A stretch of 64,000 nucleotides of DNA, taken from NCBI GenBank assembly GCA_941918925.1, contig OW799236.1, forward strand, positions 74,428,465 to 74,492,464, in the 5' to 3' direction. Numbering within the stretch: the stretch's first letter is position 1; each line of letters starts with the position of its first letter. Below the pieces are notes generated by a model. The model made no database searches. It was given only the letters and a program-made list of their open reading frames with translations, and had not been told where the DNA came from. This document shows, in pieces, positions 38,801-49,165 of the stretch. The DNA is from Phyto melanocephala. Lineage: Eukaryota; Arthropoda; Insecta; Diptera; Rhinophoridae. The translations under genes and the position numbers were made by a program.

Positions 38801-41308
38801 GTTTAATTTAGAAAGAAAAACTACTTTATCGAAAAATGCGCGCCGATGTAATTCCGAAGTGTAAAACTTTTTTTAAAGTTGAAAAAATGCTAAAAGTCAG
38901 TTGTGTGAAAATTTACATAACTAGCGGCAACACACTAACTACCTAAAACTATTCCATATTTTTTTGTAACCAACTGCCGAATTATCCAAAGACAACAGAG
39001 TATTTTTTCAAGAAATCTGAAACCTAAGAATGAGATTTTCAAGGTAAAAAGAACTTGATAGTGCTTTAATGACTCTGACTGCGACTAACTTACAGCCAGT
39101 CGGTATAGAAAAGGATACAGGTTCTCATAATTTTGTTAAATGTTTAGACCCGCGCTACGTTTTGCATACAATTGATTTCAAAACGAGTTAGTAAAAAATG
39201 AGTTCTAATTGTTTTTATACCCTTCACACGATAGTGTAAAAGGGTATAAAAGTATAGGTTTGTCTTTCCGTGTGAAATTGATGGAATATTCATTTTCAAC
39301 ACAATACGGTATATATTTTCTGAAAGCTTATGAATAGGGGAGTCGATTAAGCATTAAACGTCTGTCCGTGTGTATGTTGACATTAACTTTTTGAAGCCCC
39401 CCGATATCGCCAAGACCCGCATAAGGTATCAAAATATCTGAAATATTTGGAAGCAGAGTGGTATTGCAAATTCGCATAATCCTCTTATAACTTTTTGAGA
39501 TATGAGAAAATAAACACGACTGCCTCTATTTTTTCGCTTAAGTTTACCACAAAAATTAAAAATTTTCCAGCCTTAGGATAATTTACAGACACGGTTGTTT
39601 CTCTTCGTAAAGGTTTAATTTTAAGTGCCGATGTTGATTTTGAATAAAACACATATTATTTAGGAAATATTGTCATTTCTTTCTATTGTGATAATATTGG
39701 TATGGTTCAATTATGTATAAAACAAAATATCGGCCAAATGGTCACCACGACCTCGGCGGCACACCTCAATCCGATGGTCAAAATTTTCAATGACAATGCT
39801 GATGTCCAATTGTTGGGCACGATGATGAGTCAACGTTGACTGCTCTTTTGCCACACAATCGCGAAAAACAGCAATGTTTTCCTTTCAACGAACTAAGAAG
39901 GCAATCACAGATGTTTTTCATGCAGACCTGTTTTGCTAAAATTTAAATATTTTTCACTATTTTCCCGATTGTGGACGAATTTCAACGATTATGTTGGCCA
40001 AAATAATCACGAAGTGCACAAAATGCATTTTGATTTGAACGCCCATTTTCATAATAAGCCTGAATAACTTTAACGCGTTGCTCGATTGCGTATCTTTCCA
40101 TAGTTCAAATTGAGTTAGTTTGAAACTGAGAAATGTCAAATGAAATGCAGAAAAAAACTTGACGTTTATGATGTTCGTGATCAGATAAAAGGCAAACAAA
40201 AAATACGGCTGGATAAACATTTGACCAATATTATCATAATAAAAAGACATGACGATAATTTCCTAAATAATTTGTGTTTAATTAAAAATCAACATCGGCC
40301 CTGAAAATTTAACCACCCTTTATAAGGTTTGGTTGTTTATCAAAATTTTTTTACTTATTTTTTACACTGTTACTTAACACTTTATTATTTACTTTTTTTT
40401 TATATATTTTATGTTTTAAAAATTTATGTATATTTCATATTTATTTTAAAGTTTTGAACTATGGATATACAAAGCAGAAATTAAAAACAAAATATAGTTA
40501 AAAGTTGTTAGAGCTGAAGTGCTTAGCAACTACACTGTTGTTCCACCTAATATTTGATAGTTTTTTTTCGTATATCAATTAAATGGTTTTTATTAGTTTT
40601 GTCGCTAAAATTTTCTTTGTCATATATTTTTGAGAACACCAAAATTTTTTTTAAAAAGATAAGGTTGAAAATTTGAAGCTGCTAACGCAATCAAATATTT
40701 GATAATGACAAAAAATTTTAAAGAAGTAATCATTACCTACACCCAAAAAACACAAAATCACATTCATTGCCAATTGAATGGTTCAGAGCCTGCAATCGAA
40801 CTTCTCATTTGTGATTATAAAATATCTATTGCAAGAATCATAATTTATTAGTGCTATATACTATGCGATTGGCAACAATTGCGGTACTCACAACCGATAC
40901 TGTTTTCTCTGTGTGGGTAATTACTGAATATTATTTATATTTTAAAATATTTAAAAAATCTACGGGGACTAAAACGTGTTAGGGCTTCTTGCTTATGAAA
41001 ATATCTTTACTGAAGTCTTGACACGACTAAGCTATTATGTTTTCTGCTGAGCCATTTGTTAAAATTTCCAGTTAATTTTTGTTAACAAATTATTCCACTA
41101 ACAATACAAATTCAATTTTACTTACTACTAACAAATTTGAATCCTCAGTAATACTTTTACGTTCAGCCTTTTCCTCCTCGGTTTCATCCTCATTACTGTC
41201 ATCCTCATCTTCATCAATAAACTGAGTATTAACTCGATTGAAAATAGCATTTATTAATAAAGTATAAAATAACACATGTTTAGCATCCAACTGTTTAAAC
41301 AAGAACAT
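32423..41308 (-). CDS. Secreted acid lipase (lipase 3-like), gene 1
   Basis: Coding exons join in frame: 41308-41126, 37102-36922, 33487-33132, 33071-32934 and 32875-32423, giving 1311 bases and 436 residues; all junctions are GT-AG. It should hydrolyse triglycerides or cholesteryl esters outside the cell or in an acidic compartment. Residues 1-30 form a hydrophobic signal-like start, followed by an unusual acidic stretch (about 31-57), then the lipase N-terminal region (KYGYPAEVHTVTT), HGLVDSS, NARGNRYSRNHT and the nucleophile elbow GHSQG with Ser191. Asp356 (SANDLLCHP) and His387 (FNHMDF) complete the likely triad. Length is usual for the family. The start CAAACAAATG fits fly context. A paralog lies upstream on the same strand. 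Best matched in type to Drosophila Lip3/magro-like lipases, but which ortholog is unknown. Introns 1 and 2 are loaded with transposon fragments. Confidence 0.95.
32934..33071 (-). CDS. Lipase gene 1 exon 4 (residues 241-286)
   Basis: Acceptor TTTCAAATAG and donor GTAAGT. Encodes SLVGSSITEMFNGEFRFLCR to GRNWGEFNR, the cap-domain region, in phase 0 at both ends. Confidence 0.92.
33132..33487 (-). CDS. Lipase gene 1 exon 3 with GHSQG elbow
   Basis: Acceptor TTCTTCTTTTAG. Reads AYLLADKNYDVWMGNARGNR through the GHSQG nucleophile motif to AISLYFN, and is followed by GTGTGT as donor, phase 0. Very close in sequence to dipteran lipase-3 proteins. Confidence 0.93.
33757..34245 (-). mobile_element. 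DINE-type subfamily B fragment in lipase 1 intron 2
   Basis: Begins TATACCCACCAAACTATATC, then CATAAAGTATATATTTT and words such as CAATGACGTAAAGT that align with the inverted 3' half of the element at 1444-3308. The head is missing. Confidence 0.6.
34315..34959. mobile_element. hAT-type non-autonomous element, 645 bp
   Basis: Ends CAGCGTTGCCACT and, inverted, CAGCGTTACCACT differ by one base and are flanked by a perfect 8-bp duplication TTACTGAT (34307-34314 and 34960-34967). Eight-base duplications and CAGNG-type ends are hallmarks of hAT elements. The interior repeats TTGGTCGG/GGTCTTGGTCGG words near both ends and has no transposase. It lies in intron 2 of lipase gene 1. Confidence 0.9.
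35024..35290 (+). repeat. LTR-like fragment related to 16433-16854
   Basis: GCTATATTATGTGCGGCATACT, GGGAACTTTGT and CACTATATATAGTCGAAC follow the same order as in 16433-16620. The 3' part is lost. It lies in intron 2 of lipase gene 1. Confidence 0.4.
36922..37102 (-). CDS. Lipase gene 1 exon 2 (residues 62-122)
   Basis: Starts after TATCAAG and reads DKLIAKYGYPAEVHTVTT to GYVIMGPNISL, ending in phase 1 before GTAAGT. This acceptor is the only AG downstream of an in-frame stop; its pyrimidine tract is poor, so the start has slight uncertainty. HGLVDSS is the usual oxyanion-region motif of the family. Confidence 0.9.
37784..37850 (+). mobile_element. DINE-type core remnant
   Basis: CATTGCTCAATCGACTTCTC followed by TCATAAGCTGTC and TATATACTTTATGGGGTTG is the conserved core of subfamily A tails. 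Nothing else of the element is preserved. It lies in intron 1 of lipase gene 1, next to exon 2. Confidence 0.55.
39216..39545 (-). mobile_element. DINE-type subfamily A tail fragment in lipase 1 intron 1
   Basis: Starts TATACCCTTCACACGATAG and continues with GTATATATTTTCTGAAAGC, GTCTGTCCGTGTGTATG and TTTTTGAAGCCCCCCGATAT, the inverted tail of subfamily A. It stops before the A-rich middle. Confidence 0.75.
39609..40317 (-). mobile_element. Internally deleted mariner-like element in lipase 1 intron 1
   Basis: The right end read inverted is GGGTGGTTAAATTTTCAGGG and the left end AGGTTTAATTTTAAGTGCCG, the same family as 1589-2194. On the minus strand from 40101 a start codon is followed by MERYAIEQRVKVIQAYYENG and NQNAFCALRDYFGQHNR, then a stop: the mariner N-terminal DNA-binding region without a catalytic domain. 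Confidence 0.75.
41126..41308 (-). CDS. Lipase gene 1 exon 1 (residues 1-61)
   Basis: Encodes the signal-like segment (HVLFYTLLINAIF) and an acidic linker ending ITEDSNLLV. The donor is GTAAGT right after a GTA codon, phase 0. ITEDSN fits the N-terminus of lipase-3 proteins, which supports joining this exon to the next one 4 kb away. Confidence 0.85.
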
Positions 41309-42447
41309 TTGTTTGGGCCAAAAAACATATAAATTTTAATAATATTGTAATAAAGTTTTTAAATTTTTTGTTTTTTTCTATTTTGAGATATAACGTTTTA
41401 GTTGCAATAAGATTAACGAAATTTTAAATAAAATTAGTATTTTTTCTTAAATTTTAACAAGTAAAAATATTATTTAATATCTTTCAAACTTTATTTAATT
41501 TATTGGCACTCAAATGAAATGTTTTGAAATGTTTTTATTTATATTTTTTTTTTTGATTGGTCCGACTGTCAATCCGTTTAAAGTGCTCGAAACGATTTAA
41601 ACTAAAATTATTGCATGCACGTTTGTTTTATGGTTACAAAATTTATTAAGAAGGGAAACACAAAATTAGCATTTAATTTCTTTTTTTTTTACAAAAGCAA
41701 GAAATTTTTGAGTGGCTCGAACACCAAACAAACTCTTTCACGCTTTAAAACGAAGTGTTTTAAATAAAACCATCAACAAAATATTAAACGTCTTCCTAAC
41801 TTTCCGTTTTATTTTTGAATTTTGTTATTTTGTTTATTTTCGCTTTTTCGGTCAGTATCAGTTTTAACATCAAGTGCATTTCTTTAAATTTTCTGTTGGC
41901 CCTCTGCTCTTTTTTTTATTGTTATTGTGAGAGCCCTGTGTTGAGTTTCTTATTTTGAAGCGTGTTTTATGGGTTGCGTTAATTGCAGACATTTGATGGT
42001 TTTAGCTTGTCCAACAATTGTTGAATAAGTGAGTGCGATATTTTTTTGGCTGCTGTTTATTAATGTCGTTACGTTTAGTTAATTGAAATTTAAAATTTTG
42101 TTTAAATGACATTTTTTGTGAGCTCGTAGCTCAGAAAGTGTTTTATATGCACGAAAACGTTTTGTGTAGTTCGTCATTATTATTCATGCATATAAAATCA
42201 TTTTTGATTTTTTGTTTTCATTGGTGGTATTTATTGGAAGAGTCCCCAAATTATGTAATATTCATTGTAAGCCAATATTGAGTATGTGCCGTTGCGATGT
42301 ATAGTAGATAAATAAATTATGATAATTTTTCTTCTGACAAACAGAGTTGGAGTGTACTTATTTGTTTTAAATATTTTTTTAAGTATTTATACGTATACTT
42401 AATAATTTCTTAGAAATAAATATATCTACTGTGATTTTTATTAATAC
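41309..42447. other. Upstream region of lipase gene 1
   Basis: AT-rich region that should hold the gene 1 promoter. No convincing TATA box with initiator could be fixed. No other gene was seen. Confidence 0.4.
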
Positions 42448-43454
42448 AGGGTGTTCCAAAAAAAGCGTTCAGAATATTTAATTAAAATACAAAGCCAAGT
42501 ACTTCGATGATTCATATTTTCAATGAAACTGATGTTCAATGTCGTTAATGCGCCGAGTTATCTTTTGCTTGAGCTTTTAAATTGTTCTTGGCTTATTCAC
42601 TTACATTTTTTCATTTTAATATCCCCAAAGAAAGAAGTCCAATGGCGTCAAATCACATGATCTTGGCGGCCCACAATGTGAGAACCACGGCCATTGAAGT
42701 TTTAGTGCAAAAGAACCATTGTTTCGTTGGCAGTGTGGCAAGTGCCACCATCGTATTGAAACCACATATCGCCTAAGTACATATGTATCCTCAATTTTGG
42801 CCACACAAAATCCGTTATCATCCCACGATAGAACGAACGATAGTACGAAGAAGTACGGCTCGATGATGCCACCAGTTAATAAACGACACGAAACAGTCAC
42901 ACTTTGTGGATGCATTGGCTTTAAAACAATCACTTGTTCATTCTCGTTTGCCAAAAGAGGCAATTCTGCTTGTTAACGAAGTCACTAAGGTAAAGTATGG
43001 CTCCTGACAGAAGGTGATTTTATTTGTAAAGTCAACATTTTGTCTGTTCAACCAGCCATTCGGCATATTGGCGACTTTTAAAATGGAGAGTAGGCTTCAT
43101 CTCTTGAGTCAATTGAACCAGGGATGGAAATCGTGGTACAATTGTACTTTTTATGGTACATTTTTGACTTTGTTGGTACCGTGGTACTACCGCGAGCTAC
43201 TTGGTACAATTTAAAAATTCCAATGTCTCACTATATGGCAACAATAATTTTAACCATGTTATCTTTAATTTTGTTTTTGTGTGTGTTATTTTATATTGTC
43301 AACTTCTCTGTTTTTGTTGCAATGTTATTGTAAAAGCTAATTTAAGTGAGTTCAGTCCCCAGAATTTTCAAGAATTGTAAGAGGAATTCTGTCTATTCCG
43401 CATTCCTCGGCCAACGTCGAACGTCGAGTTTTTTCTTTACAAAACCTAATTAAA

Positions 43455-44524
43455 ACAAGTAAGAGTGCTATATTCGGCCATGCCGAATATTATATACCCT
43501 TTGTTCACAATCCTTGTTCACTTTTGTTTGCCACTGTTAAATTCCTTAATTTTTGCCTATCAATTTTTGTTAACCGCTACGCAGCGGCAGTAATATTTGA
43601 AAACTCTAACAATCAACATAAAACAGTGCACAAGTGAATAACAAAAACAACAAATAGTGACAAAAATAATAACATGTAAAATATAAATTAAAACTTATTA
43701 TAAATAAGAAACAGAAGTAAAATAAAAACAATAACTTAGAACAAAACTGAAATTAAATAAATAAAAAGTGTTTTATTTCCTTAAAGACAAAAAGAACCAG
43801 ACCCACAAACACACAACAACAAACACCCTTCACAACGTGTAGTCAGTTGCTTCTATCACCATTCATCCCATATAAAATACGTACACGTATGTATGTTAAA
43901 AAAACGAAAAAAAAAAATAAAAAAAAAAAATTTAAAAAAAAAACTTAAAAAAAATTATTATATATATAATATACAAATATAAAACAAAAAAAAAAATAAA
44001 AAAAAAAATTAAAAAAAAAATAATAATAAAAATATAAATAATATATTAAATAAAAAAAAAATATAAAAAAATTAAAAAAAATTTTTTTTTGGCACAGTTT
44101 GGATTCGATGCCACGTTTTCTCTAACCAGTATACACGTTTGTATGTATGTATGTTGTTGTTGTAATGTTGTTTTTGTGAAAAAAAATCGAGGTGGTCGTG
44201 GGTTTTTGCTCATATCTCAGTTGTTTATGTACCGATGTTTCTGATTTTCAATACCGATCTACCCCCGAATATTTCTGATGTTTTAATACCTTACGCGGGT
44301 CCAACCTATGTCGGGGGGCTTCAAAAAGTTGATTTCAACATACACACGGACAGACGGTCAGACGGACATACTGACAGACTGACAGACTGACAGGGCTTAA
44401 TCGACTCCCCTATTCATAAGCTTTCAGAAAATATATACTTTATGGGGTCGGAAATGATAATTGTAGAAATTTCACACGGAATGACAAACCTATATATACC
44501 CTTTTTCACTGTGTGAAGGGTATA
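43455..44524 (+). mobile_element. DINE-1/mini-me-like element, subfamily A, with extra head block
   Basis: Starts ACAAGTAAGAGTGC with the hairpin TTCGGCCATGCCGAA and ends GTGAAGGGTATA. About 328 bases not found in other copies (43502-43829) interrupt the head between ATATACCCTT and CACCCTTCACAACG. It is inserted inside the hAT element. Confidence 0.8.
43502..43829. repeat. Extra block in a DINE-type head
   Basis: Unlike the A-rich neighbours, it has TTTTTGTTAACCGCTACGC with the short palindrome CCGCTACGCAGCGG and many ACAACAAA words. ACCCTT occurs at both borders, which may be a short duplication or template-switch scar. Origin unknown. Confidence 0.5.
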
Positions 44525-45095
44525 ACAAAGCAAAGAAATAGACTACACGTTTATACTGTTTCAAATTTGATACCAACAAAAGATTTATTGAAGTCAACAA
44601 ATTCTTGTTGCTTAATTTTAAAATAACAGAAAATTTATTACCTAAAAGTATTTAATAAATAAAATTTGTTAAACAACCGATCTCCACGTATGTACCTATG
44701 AATGTAATATTTAATATTTGTTATTGTATACTTGTGAATTTTAATAAACATTTTTGTTAGGTTTATATTTTTATTATTAACTATGAAAAAATGGTACCGT
44801 CATGGCCTAAAAAGTACATTTTGTTTTCATACTTGGTACAAAATCATAAAAGCCATTTTTCTTCCCTGAATTGAACCTTGTAAGCGTGTAAATTCAATCG
44901 AGGTGGACGGCTCTTCTGCCACACTAATACGAACAACAGCAATATTTTTCGCACAGAGAACTGGGCGACTATGCACAAGTGTTTTCACATGTTCTACAGA
45001 CTCGGTTTGCTGAAATTTGCCCATTTTGATATCAAATTCGTTTTATATACCTTTGATAAATTGAAAAGTTAATCATAAATATGGTCGTAATGATA

Positions 45096-45901
45096 ACAAG
45101 TAAGAGCGCTATATTCGGCCGTGCCGAATCTTATATACCCTTCACAACGTGTAGTCATGCAATAACAGTAGTTTGTATCACCATTCCATATGATATACGT
45201 ACATACATATAAAAAATATACATATATAAAAACATCCCATTTTAATATTATAAATTTATGTATGTATGTTAAAAAAAAAAAAAAAACAAAAAAAAAATTT
45301 AAAAAAAAATTAAAAAAAAAAATTTTTTTTAAATAATTAAAAAATATATAATAAATATAAAACAAAAAAAAATATTAAAAAAAAAAATAATAAAAATATA
45401 AATCATATATTAAATAAAAAATAAAAAAAAAAATTAAAAAAAAAATATAAAAAAAAATTTTTTTTGGCTCAGCTGGGATTCGATGCCACGTTTTCTCTAA
45501 CCAGTATACACGTTTGTGTGTATGTATGTTGTTGTTGTAATGTTGTTTTTGTGAAAAAAATCGATGTGGTCGTGGGTTTTTGCTCATATCTCAGTTGTAT
45601 ATGTACCGATGTTTCTGATTTTCAATACCGATCTACTCCCGAATATTTCTGATATTTTAATACTTTACCCGAGTCCAAGCGATGTCGGGGGGCTTCAAAA
45701 AGTTGATTTCAACATACACACGGACAGACGATCAGACGACGGACAGACGGACAGACTGACAGACTGACAGGGCTTAATCGACTCCCCTATTCATAAGCTT
45801 TCAGAAAATATATACTTTATGGGGTCGGAAATCAAAATTGTAGAAATTTCACACGGAATGACAAACCTATATATACCCTTTTTCACTGTGTGAAGGGTAT
45901 A
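45096..45901 (+). mobile_element. DINE-1/mini-me-like element, subfamily A, full length
   Basis: Single intact copy from ACAAGTAAGAGCGC with the hairpin TTCGGCCGTGCCGAA to GTGAAGGGTATA, about 806 bp. It begins where the mariner relic stops. Confidence 0.8.
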
Positions 45902-46808
45902 AAAACAATTTGTTAATGTAATGGTTGGTAAGACTTTTCCGCACAGTGTAAAACATTTTGAGACTCCCTATTTTGGATTATCTCATATTTCACAATAGAG
46001 CGATTAGTTTAAATGATGTTTGAGTTATTGTTGTTATTGTCTGCATATTTTTTTAAATTTGTTTTTATTTTTTAATGGTTTGTTTTGATTTTATCTTTTA
46101 TTTACATATTGACTATTTGTTTTTTGTTGTTGTTGTCTTGCGACAATATAAATATTATTCAATAGTTTGGCCGGCTTTTGTGAATGATATTTATTTTGGT
46201 GTGTTGTTGGAGTACAGCAGTATTGCACATACATATTTATCATTCAAGTGCTGTCTACAGGCAATAATAGCCTTACAGTTTTGCATTATCGACAATCTGA
46301 TAACACGTCCCATATTTAATAGTTTATTCTTAACTTCATATCATTACTGATTTCGAAATTCAATACGTAATAATTAAAAACAAATTTGCATCTTTCATAA
46401 AGTATTTTTATAACTTTATAAAATTTCAAAATAATTTAAATGTGTATGTTATTCTTTATTGTAAATTAAACTTGTATAATTTGTTTTACAACAACATTTT
46501 TTAGTTGCTGTGTTTTTATACAAATAAATAGAAAAAAGTTGCAAATTAGCAAAAATATAAAAGTAATAACAGAGTTCAGCATAAAGCAAAACAACCGAAC
46601 ATAAAAGTAAAGAGTGCATTTTTGGATTCGATGCTGACACTCAAAAACTTATCTAAAGGACTTTGTATACAATTTTTAATTAAATCGTCAAATAAATTGA
46701 ATATTTTTTCTTTGCAATAAATTTAATATTCCACTTGTTATGGACACACATTTATAAAATCTGTATAACCTAATTTAGATTATGTAAATACACACTCAGA
46801 TTAATGCA
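45902..46808. other. AT-rich interval, nothing recognised
   Basis: Frames at 46075-46350 and 46449-46640 are hydrophobic low-complexity readings without a domain and are not credited. Confidence 0.4.
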
Positions 46809-47207
46809 TCCCAGCAAAACATTACAATTTGGCATCTGAACTCATTATATTAATACGGCAATGTCATTAGAGAAAAGTATTTACCAAGCTCACTTACAAA
46901 TAGGGCTCGAATAAGTACTAATTATGGGACTTAAATAAGTACTTAACACGCTCGACTACAAACAGGAACTCAAATAAGTACTTACTTTAAACCAATAAAA
47001 TAAATACTTGAAAATTCTGCCATACGTTTATTTGAAATTGAAAATAAGAACGGTGATAATCTTTAAGATATAAGTTCACTGATGAACTAATTCGCCGCTA
47101 TTGTCAAAAACTTTAATACTAACTGCCTGTCAAGGCATATCCATAAGGTATATGCAACGGCGAATTGATACAACAAAGCAACTTTTGAGGGGATATTTAT
47201 TGTCAAG

Positions 47208-47503
47208 GCCAATTCGTACATCAGGGATGGAAAAGTTGTTTTGACATATTAAATGTAATCAAAATTTGTTTAAAAAAAGGATATAAATGTTTGAAACACA
47301 TTATTAATGACGCAAAAGCTACAAATATACATAAGTTTAGCACATTTATTATCAAAAAAGTACACGTAAGTTAATTGTTTAATACCGAATCAAAAATCAC
47401 ATTTTCTTTCCCTGATTTAATAAGGCATATTCAACTAATTTTGACAAAAAGTTTCCCCATCAGCTGGGCTGATAGTTTCACCTGTATGAATTCGCCTTGC
47501 TGT
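47208..47503 (+). repeat. Paralogous segment 1 with hAT-like ends
   Basis: GGCCAATTCGTACATCAGGG opens the segment. CAGGGATGGAAAAGTTG (47222) and TTTCTTTCCCTG (ending 47414) form hAT-like inverted ends without a matching 8-bp duplication. It closes with GCTGGGCTGATAGTTTCACC and leads straight into the palindrome at 47504. Confidence 0.55.
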
Positions 47504-47654
47504 CTGTTCAACGATTTCGAAAGAAAACCCAATCGAAATTTCATTCGTACAAATACGTTGAAAACAAAAACAAATTTTTAGTTTTTGTTGTTGTTTTCAA
47601 TATATTTGTACGAATGAAACTTCGCTTGGGTTTTCTTTCGACATCGTTGAACAG
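47504..47654. repeat. Long palindrome 1 (151 bp)
   Basis: The left arm starts CTGTTCAACGATTTCGAAAG and the right arm ends CTTTCGACATCGTTGAACAG. Arms of about 70 bases pair with few mismatches through CATTCGTACAAATA and TATTTGTACGAATG, with a short AAATTTTTAG-type loop. As RNA it would form a long hairpin. An 89% AT neighbourhood does not explain this degree of pairing. Confidence 0.85.
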
Positions 47655-47758
47655 CAGTAATACTTTAAGAGCGTTATACGAAATAAGAATTTTAAAAGTT
47701 ATCTGAATGGCTTCTAACAAACTTAATCATAAATTACTGTTAAAGAAATTTTCTGTCA

Positions 47759-48378
47759 AGGCCAATTCGTATACCAGGGATGTAAAAGTTATTATAATAT
47801 TAAATTAATTTTTATACAAACTTTTAATGTTTAAAAGACCATACTTATTTATTTATTTATTTATTTCTGGCTTGAGTTATATTATTTTTAATTCTTCTAT
47901 ACGAAGATATTAAATTTTCAATTTGTGATAGTGGAAGAATAAGCTAAAAAAGTAAGTTTTGTTCCAAAACCAGCCAAGTTGAATGCATTTTCGAAACCAG
48001 CTACAGTTTCATCATCAGCATTCTTTGATCGGAATATTTAGTATTTAACTCATAAGGTTTAATGAAATAGAAAACTTAAATCCAACATATCATTTCTATT
48101 CATATATACTGTCAAAGTGTTATATTTTAAATTTATCAAAACTTGATTTAAAAAAGGATATATAAAGTGTTGCAAAATCCACAAATATACATAAATTTTG
48201 TACATTTGTTATCAAAAAAATACACTGAAGTTTATGTTTTTATAACGAAACCAAAATCTTATTTTCCAACCCTGTATTAATAAATGAAATTAAGCCGAAT
48301 TCAACAAATTTTTTGACAGAATGCTTCAAAATAAGCTGGGCTGTTAATTTCACCTGTATAAAATCCCCATATTACCCC
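47759..48378 (+). repeat. Paralogous segment 2 with hAT-like ends
   Basis: GGCCAATTCGTATACCAGGG matches segment 1, followed by CAGGGATGTAAAAGTTATT. It is interrupted by a block at about 47850-48100. From 48120 it again matches segment 1 (AAAAAAGGATATA, CACAAATATACATAA, CTGGGCTGTTAATTTCACC). It leads into the palindrome at 48379, at the same position as in segment 1. Confidence 0.55.
47868..48060 (-). mobile_element. Fragment of the long-TIR MITE at 61911
   Basis: CTGGCTTGAGTTATATTATT, then AATGCATTTTCGAAACCAGC and TTTCATCATCAGCA match, in inverted order, the right half of the MITE at 61911-62428. Both terminal repeats are incomplete. Confidence 0.6.
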
Positions 48379-48502
48379 CATACCTAAACAAGAGCGTTGA
48401 GCGTCAAGCGTTGGAGTTTTACATGTGTTTTGTTTTTGTTACAATAACAAAATACATGCAAAATTGCAACGCTTGACGCTCAACGCTCTTGCTTAGGTAT
48501 GG
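48379..48502. repeat. Long palindrome 2 (124 bp)
   Basis: Arms of about 57 bases: CCATACCTAAACAAGAGCG pairs with CGCTCTTGCTTAGGTATGG, and GTTGAGCGTCAAGCGTTG with CAACGCTTGACGCTCAAC, around a short TTTTTGTTACAAT loop. The sequence is unrelated to palindrome 1, although it occupies the same place in the paralogous segment. Confidence 0.85.
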
Positions 48503-48559
48503 CCCTTAGTTGACTCGATATCTGATATTGGAGTTTTATTGGATGCTTAACTAAATTTC

Positions 48560-49165
48560 ATTCAACACATTTCAAACAGTTAACAAAGCACGCAGCATTC
48601 TTAGTTTTAAAAGACGATGGGCTAAAGAATTTTCTGATCCATATATTACAAAATAACTTTTAATTTCCTCCGTATGACCTTCTTTGGAATATGTATCTGT
48701 TGTTTGGGTTCCAACTTATATCGTACATAAAAAAATTTATTTAATCTGTACAGAAACAGTTTATATTATGTTTTCGTAATCTGCATTGGAATCCAACCGA
48801 TCTTCCATCATATATAAGAGTTTTTTATTAATTAAGCTGCCTACTTTTAAGAGCCGACGAACTATATTGAATGCGTCATATTAATTCAAATTGTCTGCTG
48901 TCCAATATTTTTACCGCCCTACGAGTTATCCTGATTTCTTGTCTATCAAATACTTCAGGTCAAATTATGAAAATGCTGATCGACTTAGAAAGATGTGTAA
49001 TGAATTTAATAAGCTATAGTAAAATAAAGAGATTTATTGATTTCTATTCAAATATGAAAAATGTAAATGTAAAATTGTGTTGTTTCTTAAAAATCCATAA
49101 TTTTGTATTTTATGTTGTCTGTAAAGATAATTATCTATAGGCATGAATAAATAAATAAATAACAA
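48560..49165 (+). pseudogene. LINE (Jockey-like) 3' fragment with (AATA)n tail
   Basis: With shifts and stops, the plus strand reads RRWAKEFSDPYITK, YVSVVWVPTYIVHK, LPTFKSRRTILNASY and ADRLRKMCNEFNKL, the order seen at the C-terminus of Jockey-type LINE reverse transcriptases. It ends ATGAATAAATAAATAAATAA at about 49143-49161, a typical LINE tail. The catalytic core is absent. Confidence 0.8.

Larger units (their letters stand above)
43119..44868. mobile_element. hAT-type element inside mariner relic
   Basis: Ends CAGGGATGGAAA and, inverted, CAGGGAAGAAAA are flanked by a perfect 8-bp duplication AATTGAAC (43111-43118 and 44869-44876). Both sides of the insertion continue the mariner reading. 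GGTACAA/GGTAC words cluster near both ends. There is no transposase. It is interrupted by the DINE-type element at 43455-44524. Confidence 0.88.
42448..45095 (-). mobile_element. Mariner-family relic split by a hAT element
   Basis: On the minus strand the N-terminal part (45024-44877) reads KFQQTESVEHVKTLVHSRPV and AEEPSTSI. The remainder (43110-42616) reads IQLTQEMKPTLHFKSR, PMHPQSVTV, GGIIEPYFF and PPRSCDLTPLDFFLWGY, in the usual mariner order. Frameshifts and stops break it. The left end AGGGTGTTCCAAAAAAAGCG is a plausible terminal repeat; the right end is truncated at or near the DINE-type element at 45096. Confidence 0.85.

Noticed and set aside
42719..42976. Plus-strand 85-residue frame
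   Set aside because: It is the shadow of the mariner transposase remnant on the opposite strand.
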